The notes under the pieces: model-generated | The model's database searches: none | The model's input: the letters and a program-made list of their open reading frames with translations, nothing else | Told to the model about the DNA's origin: nothing | Translations under genes and position numbers: made by a program | Shown: in pieces, positions 28,238 to 35,912 of the stretch | How the letters are laid out: each line of letters starts with the position of its first letter | Numbering within the stretch: the first letter of the stretch is position 1 | Assembly (NCBI GenBank): GCA_019429055.1 | Contig: JAHYJP010000007.1 | Coordinates: 1-46,919, forward strand | DNA from: Bacteroidales bacterium | GTDB taxonomy: Bacteria; Bacteroidota; Bacteroidia; Bacteroidales; UBA7960 | DNA: 46,919 bases | Reading direction: 5' to 3'

Positions 28238-29239
28238 ATGGATTTGCTAACGTCAATCAAAGCCAATGCAAAGAAGCATGATAAATGCATTGTATTGCCC
28301 GAAGGTACAGAAGAAAGAACTTTAAAGGCTGCTGATGAAATCATCAGAGATGGAATTGCCAGGATTATTTTACTTGGGAATAAGACCGAAATAGAAAACC
28401 TGTCAAGGCAATTCGGACTAGAGCATATTGCACAGGCCACTATAATTGACCCTGTAAATCATGAAAAAAAGCAATTTTATGCTGATTTACTTTTTGAGAT
28501 CAGAAAAAATAAAGGTCTTACCCGGGAAGAAGCCTTAAAACTGGTTGAAGATCCCCTGTATCTGGCCACACTTCTGATTAAAAACGGTGATGCCGACGGC
28601 GAAGTTGCAGGTGCAGCCAATGCCACAGGAAATGTATTAAGACCGGCTTTTCAGATCGTTAAAACCTTGCCCGGTATCAACGTGGTTTCCGGAGCTTTCA
28701 TAATGATCATGCCCGATAAAAAATGGGGAGAAGAGGGAATACTGGTATTTGCCGATTGTGCAGTACATCCTGATCCTACGGCAGAAGAACTTGCACAGAT
28801 AGCAGTTATGACTGCTCAAACTACCCAGGCAATCGTTGGGGTTGAACCCAGAGTGGCTATGCTTAGCTTCTCAACCAAGGGAAGTGCAAACCATCCGATG
28901 TGCGACAAGGTAATTGAGGCTACTAACATTGCAAAACAAATGCAGCCCGACCTGAAAATTGACGGCGAACTGCAGGCTGATGCAGCCATTGTGGAAGCCA
29001 TTGGTAAAAGCAAAGCACCCGGCAGCGAAATCGCCGGAAGAGCCAACGTTCTGGTATTCCCCACCCTTGAGGTTGGAAACATTGCTTACAAACTGGTTCA
29101 GCGACTGGCTGGTGCTGAAGCTGTAGGGCCGGTTCTTCAGGGAATGGCAGCTCCCATCAATGATCTGTCGAGAGGTTGCTCGGTTGAAGATATTGTAAAT
29201 CTGGTGGCTATCACCGTTAACCAGGCTGCAGGAAAATAA
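28238..29239 (+). CDS. pta: Phosphate acetyltransferase
   Basis: Converts acetyl-CoA and phosphate to acetyl phosphate and CoA, the first step of acetate production. The 333-residue protein is the short, single-domain form (PTA_PTB family) without the N-terminal regulatory domain of the E. coli enzyme. Features include CIVLPEGTEERTLKAAD at the N-terminus, DADGEVAGAANATGNVLRPA (residues about 115-134), SFSTKGSANHP and the C-terminal GPVLQGMAAPINDLSRGCSVEDI. ackA follows 63 bp downstream, so both are probably made from the promoter at 28161. Pta with AckA yields ATP during fermentation. Confidence 0.96.
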   Translation: MDLLTSIKANAKKHDKCIVLPEGTEERTLKAADEIIRDGIARIILLGNKTEIENLSRQFGLEHIAQATIIDPVNHEKKQFYADLLFEIRKNKGLTREEALKLVEDPLYLATLLIKNGDADGEVAGAANATGNVLRPAFQIVKTLPGINVVSGAFIMIMPDKKWGEEGILVFADCAVHPDPTAEELAQIAVMTAQTTQAIVGVEPRVAMLSFSTKGSANHPMCDKVIEATNIAKQMQPDLKIDGELQADAAIVEAIGKSKAPGSEIAGRANVLVFPTLEVGNIAYKLVQRLAGAEAVGPVLQGMAAPINDLSRGCSVEDIVNLVAITVNQAAGK

Positions 29240-29302
29240 ACCATTCTATAATTTTTTAAATACATCATTTTTCTCATAACTCAATTAAGTAAAAAAATTC
29301 GA

Positions 29303-30529
29303 ATGAAAATTTTAGTATTAAACTGCGGAAGTTCTTCCATTAAGTACCAGTTGATTAACATGGCAAATAATGCCGAGCTTCTGGCTAAAGGTTTGCTCGA
29401 AAGGGTAGGTTTGAAAGACAGCGAGCTCAAGCACCAGTCGAAAGGGAAAGACAAGTATTATCTTATCCAGGACGTGCCCAACCATGAAGTGGGTATCGAT
29501 TTGATTTTGAAAGTTTTGCTCGATCAGGACTATGGAGTTATTGCAAGTGTTAATGACATACTTGCTGTTGGGCACAGGGTGGCTCACGGTGGTGAAAAAT
29601 TTAGTGCAAGTGCACTTATAACATCTGAAGTGAAAAAAAATATTGAAGATGTTATTGAATTAGCACCTTTGCACAACCCGGCCAATCTCAATGGTATTGT
29701 CTCCATGGAGAAGCTCATGCCCAATGTGCCCCAGGTGGCAGTTTTTGATACTGCATATCATCAATCCATTCCGCAGCATGCTTATATGTATGCACTTCCC
29801 TATGAATTATACGAGAATGACAAGATACGTCGGTATGGGTTTCATGGAACAAGCCATAAATTTGTTTTTGAAACGGCTTGTGATGCACTTTTTATGCGTC
29901 GCGACAATATTAGGGCAATTACATGTCATCTCGGCAATGGTGCATCTATATGTGCCATCAAAAACGGCAAATCGGTAGATACTTCCATGGGGCTTACTCC
30001 TGTTGAAGGATTGGTGATGGGCACACGTACCGGTGATCTGGATCTGGGTGCATTGCTCTATATTATGAAAAAGAAGGAACTGGACCTCGAAGCAGCTAAT
30101 AATTTAATAAATAAGAAAAGTGGTGTTCTCGGAATTTCCGGTATTTCATCCGATATGCGCGACATTGAAACAGCAGCGTGGAAAGAAGGCAACAAAAGAG
30201 CTGATCTGGCACTGGAAATGTACAATTACCGAATAAAGAAATATATTGGTGCTTATGCCGCAGCCATGGGTGGTGTAGAATTGATTGTGTTTACCGGAGG
30301 TGTGGGTGAAAACGGACCCGAAACCCGTGAGGCCATCTGCAAGGGGCTGGAATTTCTGGGTGTTGCGTTTGATGCTGAGAAGAATACAGGATTGCGGGGC
30401 AAACTTGATATGATATCAAAGCATGATTCCAAGGTAAAAGTAATGGTTGTGCCTACCAATGAAGAGCTCGTTATTGCACATGATACGCTACGTATTGTAT
30501 CACATAAGGATGAAAATGAAGAAATATAG
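29303..30529 (+). CDS. ackA: Acetate kinase
   Basis: Transfers phosphate from acetyl phosphate to ADP, giving acetate and ATP. The protein has 408 residues, the normal size. It starts with ILVLNCGSSSIKYQL (the ASKHA phosphate-1 motif). It contains VFDTAYHQSIP, RRYGFHGTSHKFV with the catalytic His, CHLGNGASICAI, SMGLTPVEGLVMGTRTGDLD, and the late FTGGVGENGP adenosine-binding region. It ends before a good hairpin terminator shared with the convergent gene. Confidence 0.97.
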   Translation: MKILVLNCGSSSIKYQLINMANNAELLAKGLLERVGLKDSELKHQSKGKDKYYLIQDVPNHEVGIDLILKVLLDQDYGVIASVNDILAVGHRVAHGGEKFSASALITSEVKKNIEDVIELAPLHNPANLNGIVSMEKLMPNVPQVAVFDTAYHQSIPQHAYMYALPYELYENDKIRRYGFHGTSHKFVFETACDALFMRRDNIRAITCHLGNGASICAIKNGKSVDTSMGLTPVEGLVMGTRTGDLDLGALLYIMKKKELDLEAANNLINKKSGVLGISGISSDMRDIETAAWKEGNKRADLALEMYNYRIKKYIGAYAAAMGGVELIVFTGGVGENGPETREAICKGLEFLGVAFDAEKNTGLRGKLDMISKHDSKVKVMVVPTNEELVIAHDTLRIVSHKDENEEI

Positions 30530-30552
30530 GTTTCTCATTTTCCTTTAACCGG

Positions 30553-30589
30553 AAAAGGTGCTCACTTCTTTAAAAGCGAGCACCTTTTT
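30553..30589. terminator. Terminator between ackA and the GIN/beta-barrel gene
   Basis: An 11-bp stem AAAAGGTGCTC (30553-30563) / GAGCACCTTTT (30578-30588) with an extended loop and a T-run on the plus strand. Reverse reading also gives a stem with a short T-run, so it can serve both convergent genes. Confidence 0.88.
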
Positions 30590-30608
30590 CATTAGTGGTG
30601 TCAGGGTT

Positions 30609-32060
30609 TTACCAGTTAACCAGTCTTATACCCACACTGAACGGAACCAGTTCCGGCCCTTTGTCATCTTTAAAGAGATTGTTGAGCGAGTAGGTAGCAA
30701 AGAGGTTTATGCTTCCCCAGCCGATCCGTCCTGTAAGGTCAAAGCGGAAAGGTGGAACATGAAAATCATGATAGTCTTTTTCTTTCCTTTTTTTCCCTGC
30801 ATCATCGGTTACATATTTTGCATGGGTTCCGATTCTTGTACCAAGGATCATACCTCCGGCAATATGAAATTTCTCAAATCCTCTGCCTCGTGTCTGGAAT
30901 TCCAGCAAAAGCGGTAAATTGATCCAGGTAAGAGTAAGTTTATTTTTGGTAATACTGTTGATGGTATCTTCATAAAAATCCAGTCCTTCTCTGTTGTATA
31001 CAATACGGGTCTGGTTGTCGAAACGATAATTGTTGAACCCCAGTCCTAATCCGGTAACCAGCCCCAGGTTATTGGAAATAATAGGAAAACTTTGCTGCCA
31101 GAAGTTAAGGTTTACAACTACCGATTTATTATATCTCAGATCAATGTAATCAGCATCGCCGGTGAGAGTAAGACTGTTGTCAGGAGTCAGGTATCCGTTG
31201 ATCCCCATCTCAAATCCTGACCAGTTCTTTCTGAAACCGGCACGGCGTTGTACAGTCTTGATTCTGGTCTGCTCATCATCAATGATCAGAAAATCGCGTC
31301 CGCCTAATCTGATACGTGTAGTATCTGCAGGGTCTCCAATCATAACAGCATTTCCGGATGTTCTTAAATCATTGATAGATGCCATTCCTGAAGTGGTAAA
31401 TTTCTGAGATGCAGGCTGATGATCAAATCTGATACTGGAAGTACCGCTGGCATTGGCTTCAAGATATTCCTTTGCCATAATTCTTGCATTAGATGCACCA
31501 CTGGTCTTTATAATGGTAGTTTCTGTCTCAAGGTCAAGGGCCCTGAGCTGAGATGCTCCGCTTACATTTGCAGAATGATGACCTGAAACTCCATCAATTC
31601 TCAGGTTTGAAGCACCGGAAATATTGGTTTTCAGTGTTTCAGTTATGACTGAAAGCTCAGCCCCGGTTGCACCTGAAAGGTTCAGTTCAAGATCATTGGA
31701 TTCAATAACGGTAAGACCTTTGAGAGAAGAAGCACCGCTTAGGGTAATCTTTTCTATTACAGGGCTTATGATCCTGGCAATGATAGTTGCATTGCGCGTA
31801 GAGCCCTTGAAGTTGAGATGTAAAACTCCATTCTTTACTGCTGTTTCAACATTTTCCAGGAGTTTTTCTTCGGTTTCAATTTCCAGAAAATATGTTTCTC
31901 CTTGTGTAAGTTCGATCTTAAAAATGCTACCTGCATTAATAGCTGAAAACTCATCTGTGGTTCTTACTTCCGTAAAGGTTTGAGCCATCAGAATTGTTCC
32001 TGAAAATAGCATCAAAGTAAGGAAAATGCTGCTTGATTTTAAATAATTCATTGTTTTCAT
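30609..32060 (-). CDS. Head-GIN (DUF2807) domain fused to an outer-membrane beta-barrel
   Basis: A 483-residue exported protein with a signal peptide (to about residue 27, ...LMAQ). Residues about 35-230 form a DUF2807 head-GIN domain. This is a right-handed repeat with the motif LSGAS/ISGAS/VSGAS/TSGAS/ASGTS at about 18-20-residue spacing, seven or so turns. After a linker, residues about 280-483 look like an eight-strand outer-membrane barrel of the porin/OmpA-like type, with alternating strands and a terminal aromatic (VGIRLVNW). GIN domains in Bacteroidota are usually stand-alone envelope proteins; the barrel fusion anchors this one in the outer membrane. The function is unknown. The frame has an ATG further upstream (32090), but 32060 gives a normal signal peptide. 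Confidence 0.78.
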   Translation of the reverse strand: MKTMNYLKSSSIFLTLMLFSGTILMAQTFTEVRTTDEFSAINAGSIFKIELTQGETYFLEIETEEKLLENVETAVKNGVLHLNFKGSTRNATIIARIISPVIEKITLSGASSLKGLTVIESNDLELNLSGATGAELSVITETLKTNISGASNLRIDGVSGHHSANVSGASQLRALDLETETTIIKTSGASNARIMAKEYLEANASGTSSIRFDHQPASQKFTTSGMASINDLRTSGNAVMIGDPADTTRIRLGGRDFLIIDDEQTRIKTVQRRAGFRKNWSGFEMGINGYLTPDNSLTLTGDADYIDLRYNKSVVVNLNFWQQSFPIISNNLGLVTGLGLGFNNYRFDNQTRIVYNREGLDFYEDTINSITKNKLTLTWINLPLLLEFQTRGRGFEKFHIAGGMILGTRIGTHAKYVTDDAGKKRKEKDYHDFHVPPFRFDLTGRIGWGSINLFATYSLNNLFKDDKGPELVPFSVGIRLVNW

Positions 32061-32141
32061 TGTTGTATGCTTTGTTAGGTTAGTAATCATGGTTGCTAAA
32101 GGGAAAACTTCTTGTTTTATGGTATAGATTTAGAATTCATC

Positions 32142-32873
32142 CTAAATGGGCTTTATAGATCCAAGGCCACTTTTACTTATGTTTGTTTTTTCGGGTTCGC
32201 CTGCATACTTTATGCTTCCCACCCCTGAAATACTGGCATCCAGGACTTCGCTTGCATACACATCAGCTGATCCGGCACCACTGAGTGAAATAACGGTTTT
32301 TCGGGTTATCAGATCAGCACATTTCATGGAAGCAGCACCGCTGAGTTTTACTTTGTGAGTATCTGCATTTCCACTTAATGAGATATTTCCTGCACCTGAA
32401 ACAGTCGTTCTCAGATCTCCGGTTTCAATATCGAGATCCAGATCGCCGGCTCCGCTTATGTTAATTAAAAGATTGGGTGAAACCAGTTTATGATCTGCTT
32501 CAAGACTTGTAGCACCTGAAAGATCCAGTTTTTCAATAGTGCCGACAGTTACATAAACATGCAATCGTGTGGGGCGGTAAATCTGGTTATTTTCCATTGA
32601 AAGCTTGAGGGTATTCCGTCTTACTTCGAAACTGATGTATTCATGAATATTTTCATCTGTTTCAATTCGAATGTGAGGGTTGTCGCCTTCAAGCAGGAAG
32701 ATTTTAAAAATGCCTGAAGCATCAAGAGTTGTGAATTCATCGAGATTGCTTTCAACAGAAATCACATTGCCGTCACCCCTGATAGCATTTGCATCAAAAT
32801 TACACGACTGTATACCCATAATGAGTATGAGAAGTGGCAATAAGATGTTGAGTTTTTGTTTCTGAGTTTTCAT
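32142..32873 (-). CDS. Head-GIN (DUF2807) domain lipoprotein
   Basis: A 243-residue lipoprotein with lipobox GIQSC and lipidated Cys24. The mature protein is one head-GIN domain. The N-terminal part (about residues 45-112) is a beta-rich cap (FTTLDASGIFKIFLLEGD). Then seven turns carry SGA/SGAG/SGVG/SGLG at about residues 119, 140, 159, 178, 198, 216 and 235, a period of about 19. Such domains are predicted to fold as a parallel beta-helix; their ligands are not known. It precedes the GIN/barrel gene on the same strand, 81 bp away from its start, so the pair may be co-transcribed and interact; that is inference. Confidence 0.82.
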   Translation of the reverse strand: MKTQKQKLNILLPLLILIMGIQSCNFDANAIRGDGNVISVESNLDEFTTLDASGIFKIFLLEGDNPHIRIETDENIHEYISFEVRRNTLKLSMENNQIYRPTRLHVYVTVGTIEKLDLSGATSLEADHKLVSPNLLINISGAGDLDLDIETGDLRTTVSGAGNISLSGNADTHKVKLSGAASMKCADLITRKTVISLSGAGSADVYASEVLDASISGVGSIKYAGEPEKTNISKSGLGSIKPI

Positions 32874-32956
32874 TTTAATTTCATTTAATGATCAAAATTG
32901 TGAATTTGCTGGTAGGACGGATGTCTTGTTTAAAAGTTACAGGGGAGAAGGGAAAA

Positions 32957-32996
32957 AATAAAAAAAAGCGGTCGCATTTTAAAATACGACCGCTTT
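32957..32996 (-). terminator. Rho-independent terminator after pheS
   Basis: A 10-bp stem AAAGCGGTCG (32965-32974) / CGACCGCTTT (32987-32996), with a self-complementary ATTTTAAAAT within the 12-nt loop. It has a T-run on the minus strand, 20 bp after the pheS stop. Confidence 0.87.
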
Positions 32997-33015
32997 CTTG
33001 TTTTTTCAGGCTTAA

Positions 33016-34047
33016 TCACCAGGCAGAACTAAATTGCCGGAGAAACCTCAGATCATTTTCAAAATATAACCTCAGGTCATTTACCATATATTTGAGCATG
33101 GTAATACGTTCAATTCCCATACCGAAGGCATAGCCTGTGTATACTGTACTGTCGATATTGCAGTTTTCGAGCACATTGGGGTCAACCATGCCACAGCCCA
33201 TGATCTCAACCCAGCCTGTTCCTTTGCAGATATTGCAACCTTTACCTTTGCAGAAGGGGCAGGAGACATCAACCTCAGCACTGGGTTCAGTGAAGGGGAA
33301 GTAGGATGGTCTGAGTCTGATCTTTGTTTCGGGACCGAAAAATTCCCGTGCAAAATGGTCGAGCACATGCTTCAGATCGGCAAAAGAAACACCTTTGTCA
33401 ATATACAGTCCTTCGACCTGGTGAAAAATACAGTGTGCCCTGGCCGATATGGCTTCATTTCGAAACACTCTGCCAGGTGAAATGGTTCTTATGGGAGGTT
33501 TCTGATTATTCATTACCCTTACCTGCACCGATGAAGTGTGTGTGCGTAAAGCAACATCAGGGTTCTTTTCCACAAAAAAGGTGTCCTGCATGTCTCTGGC
33601 AGGATGATCTTCTGCAAAGTTCAAAGCCGAAAAGTTATGCCAGTCGTTTTCAATTTCAGGTCCTTCAGAAATAACAAACCCGATTTTCTCAAAAATACCA
33701 TTGATCTGGTTCCTTACTATTGAAATGGGGTGACGACTTCCGGCTTCTGCAAAATCAACCGGGAGAGTAAGATCGGGATATTTATCGGAGCCTGAAGTTT
33801 GCTGTTTTTGCTCCTCGATACGCTGCTTAATTTCATTTACCTTATTCAGGGCAGACTCCTTGAGCGTGTTGAGCTGTTGACCCACAAGCTTCTTTTCTTC
33901 GGGAGGCAGGGCTTTGAAATCATTGAAAAGCAGACTTATCTGCCCTTTTTTTGATAAAAGCCGGATGCGAAATTCTTCAGCTTCGTCGAAAGAGTCGGTG
34001 GCGAATTCTTCAACCTCTTTCAGTAATTCATTTATTTTTTTTATCAT
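33016..34047 (-). CDS. pheS: Phenylalanyl-tRNA synthetase alpha subunit
   Basis: Catalytic alpha subunit of the alpha2beta2 class II synthetase for tRNA-Phe. The protein has 343 residues. An N-terminal coiled coil binds tRNA (about 1-90). The class II core follows with ISIVRNQINGIFEKIGF, EIENDWHNFSALNFAEDHPARD (motif 1/2 region), SPGRVFRNEAISARAHCIFHQVEG and the C-terminal GYAFGMGIERITML (motif 3). Like other Bacteroidota PheS it carries a cysteine-rich CPFCKGKGCNICKGTG segment that could bind zinc. The ATG at 34047 gives the usual start MIKKINELL; the frame opens at a TTG four codons earlier (34059), which I reject. pheT is not adjacent. Confidence 0.96.
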   Translation of the reverse strand: MIKKINELLKEVEEFATDSFDEAEEFRIRLLSKKGQISLLFNDFKALPPEEKKLVGQQLNTLKESALNKVNEIKQRIEEQKQQTSGSDKYPDLTLPVDFAEAGSRHPISIVRNQINGIFEKIGFVISEGPEIENDWHNFSALNFAEDHPARDMQDTFFVEKNPDVALRTHTSSVQVRVMNNQKPPIRTISPGRVFRNEAISARAHCIFHQVEGLYIDKGVSFADLKHVLDHFAREFFGPETKIRLRPSYFPFTEPSAEVDVSCPFCKGKGCNICKGTGWVEIMGCGMVDPNVLENCNIDSTVYTGYAFGMGIERITMLKYMVNDLRLYFENDLRFLRQFSSAW

Positions 34048-34074
34048 AAACTTTCTCAATCAAAAATTTAAAAC

Positions 34075-34764
34075 TTATTCAAGAATCCGCACAGATATAG
34101 CAATGTCTTCAATGGGCCTGTTGGAGCGATCGGTTTCAATTGCGGCAATTTTATCAACTACATCAAATCCTTCCACAACTCTGCCAAATACGGTGTATTC
34201 GCCATCAAGATGGGGTGTTCCACCGATAGTGGTGTAAATTCTTTTTTGCTCGTCTGTAAGGGTTCTGCCGGTTCGTTGTTCAAGAACGCCCAGTTCCTCA
34301 TGGCTGAATACCCTTCCCTGCACGATATAAAATTGCGATCCGGACGATTCTTTCTGCGGATTTACCTGGTCGCCCTGCCTTGCGGCAGCAACAGCGCCCT
34401 TTTCATGGTACTTGCCTTCTGCAAACTCTGCAGGGATTGTATAACCGGGGCCACCCATTCCCAGTTGCTGACCGGGTTGTGCATTTTTCGAATCGGGATC
34501 ACCGCCCTGGATCATAAATGCATTGATAACCCTGTGAAAAAGTGTTCCATCATAAACCCCATCTTCGGTGAGCCTGAGAAAATTATCCCTGTGCAATGGT
34601 GTTTCATCAAAAAGTTCAATAATTATTTCACCGTGTGGCGTGCTGATAGCAACCTTGGCAAGATCTTCAGCAACTTCCTGTTCCTGGTCACTGCCGGTAC
34701 TGCCTTGTCCGCAGGATTGAAGGGCCAGGGCTAATCCCAGTAAAAAAACTATATTTCTCTTCAT
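34075..34764 (-). CDS. Cyclophilin-type peptidyl-prolyl isomerase, lipoprotein
   Basis: A 229-residue envelope cyclophilin. Lipobox ALQSC gives lipidated Cys18, so it is membrane-anchored outside the cytoplasm. The cyclophilin domain (about residues 36-229) has TLFHRVINAFMIQGGDP, SGSQFYIVQGRVFS and GGTPHLDGEYTVFGRVVEG. An insertion of about 25 residues after FYIVQG (HEELGVLEQRTGRTLTDEQ) is typical for Bacteroidota envelope cyclophilins. It probably helps folding of exported proteins. It precedes pheS by 27 bp with no likely functional link. It is distinct from the shorter cytoplasmic cyclophilin at 10350. Confidence 0.92.
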   Translation of the reverse strand: MKRNIVFLLGLALALQSCGQGSTGSDQEQEVAEDLAKVAISTPHGEIIIELFDETPLHRDNFLRLTEDGVYDGTLFHRVINAFMIQGGDPDSKNAQPGQQLGMGGPGYTIPAEFAEGKYHEKGAVAAARQGDQVNPQKESSGSQFYIVQGRVFSHEELGVLEQRTGRTLTDEQKRIYTTIGGTPHLDGEYTVFGRVVEGFDVVDKIAAIETDRSNRPIEDIAISVRILE

Positions 34765-34927
34765 AGCAAATTAACTTTTAAGGTGAATATGTGGTATCGG
34801 AATATTTTTTTCCCAACAACTTTAGGCTCTTTTGTTGCCCTGGAAATTTACAAACATCAAATTCTATCCTGTTTTTAATGATAATTTATCCAGCTTTAAG
34901 CTGAATTATAAAAACAAGCCTCAAAGT

Positions 34928-34976
34928 TAAAAAAAATATGCCCTTGTACATTGTGTTTTTTCAATGCAAGGGCATA
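34928..34976 (-). terminator. Rho-independent terminator after the third GIN gene
   Basis: A stem TATGCCCTTG (34937-34946) / CAAGGGCATA (34967-34976), continued past a small bulge by CATTG/CAATG, then a T-run on the minus strand. It lies 35 bp after the stop of the gene at 35012. Confidence 0.87.
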
Positions 34977-35011
34977 AAGGTTTCAGCGTATTGGGATTGA
35001 TTGTTTATGGT

Positions 35012-35740
35012 CTACTGCAGGTGATATACATTGCCTGAGCCGGAAATATTCAGATTTACAGACGGATTTCCCCTGTAATATACCTTTCCGCTACCCGAAA
35101 TTCTTGCATCAAGTTTCTCTACAGCAAATACACAAGCTTCACCCGATCCGCTGATTCGTACATCAACAATCTGAGATTCCATTTGCAATGCATCAATTCT
35201 TCCCGAACCGGAAATCTGGGAGTTCTGAACACGAGAGCTACCTGCCATATCAACTACACCGGAGCCTGATACAGAAGAGTTAATATGATCAAACTCACCC
35301 GAAAAATAGATCTTTCCTGAACCGGAAACTTCAGCAGCGATGCTTTCACCATAAATGAAGTTGTCTACCACGATGTTGCCTGATCCGGCAACCCTGAGAA
35401 GACTGATTTCGGGCATGGTGATAAAAATTCTGACATCATTATTTCGGGTTCTTAAGCAACGTGAACTATCTATAATGAGTGTTTTTCCCGAAGATTTGGT
35501 TTCAATGACTTCAAGAATATTTTCGGCTGCAAGTATAGTTATTGAGTAATCCTGCCCGATATTCACGAAAACATTAGCCTGTATACGAAGGTTGATACCG
35601 TCAAAAGTACCTGTATATCTGGATTCTTCAACACCTTCACCTCTGGGACTCACGCATGGAAAATAATCCATTTTCCAGCAGGAAGACAGGCTTAGCGAAG
35701 TAATTAAAAAAAATACTGAAAATAGAATTCGGCGTTTCAT
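35012..35740 (-). CDS. Head-GIN (DUF2807) lipoprotein with regular SGSG repeats
   Basis: A 242-residue lipoprotein with signal peptide and lipobox SLSSC (Cys21). The mature region starts with a beta-rich cap (about 40-112). It then has seven turns, one AGSG (118-121) and six SGSG (139-142, 158-161, 177-180, 197-200, 215-218, 233-236), with a period of 18-20 residues. The motif is much more uniform than in the other two GIN proteins of this window, suggesting a very regular beta-helix with the Gly-Ser tetrads stacked on one face. Two extra cysteines (29 and 95) might form a disulphide. The function is unknown. It follows the patatin gene with a 172-bp gap and has its own terminator. Confidence 0.83.
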   Translation of the reverse strand: MKRRILFSVFFLITSLSLSSCWKMDYFPCVSPRGEGVEESRYTGTFDGINLRIQANVFVNIGQDYSITILAAENILEVIETKSSGKTLIIDSSRCLRTRNNDVRIFITMPEISLLRVAGSGNIVVDNFIYGESIAAEVSGSGKIYFSGEFDHINSSVSGSGVVDMAGSSRVQNSQISGSGRIDALQMESQIVDVRISGSGEACVFAVEKLDARISGSGKVYYRGNPSVNLNISGSGNVYHLQ

Positions 35741-35912
35741 TTTTATGGAAATTTTGTGGTTAGTAATCTGATAATGAATATTGCCATACTTGTATCAAAA
35801 GACAGGCCATTGTTTGTAAACGTCACAAATACAGCGATATACATAAAGAACAGGAGATTTTTAACTGCGGAAAATGTACGTCAACAAACAAAAATGTTCA
35901 TTTTTGTACACC

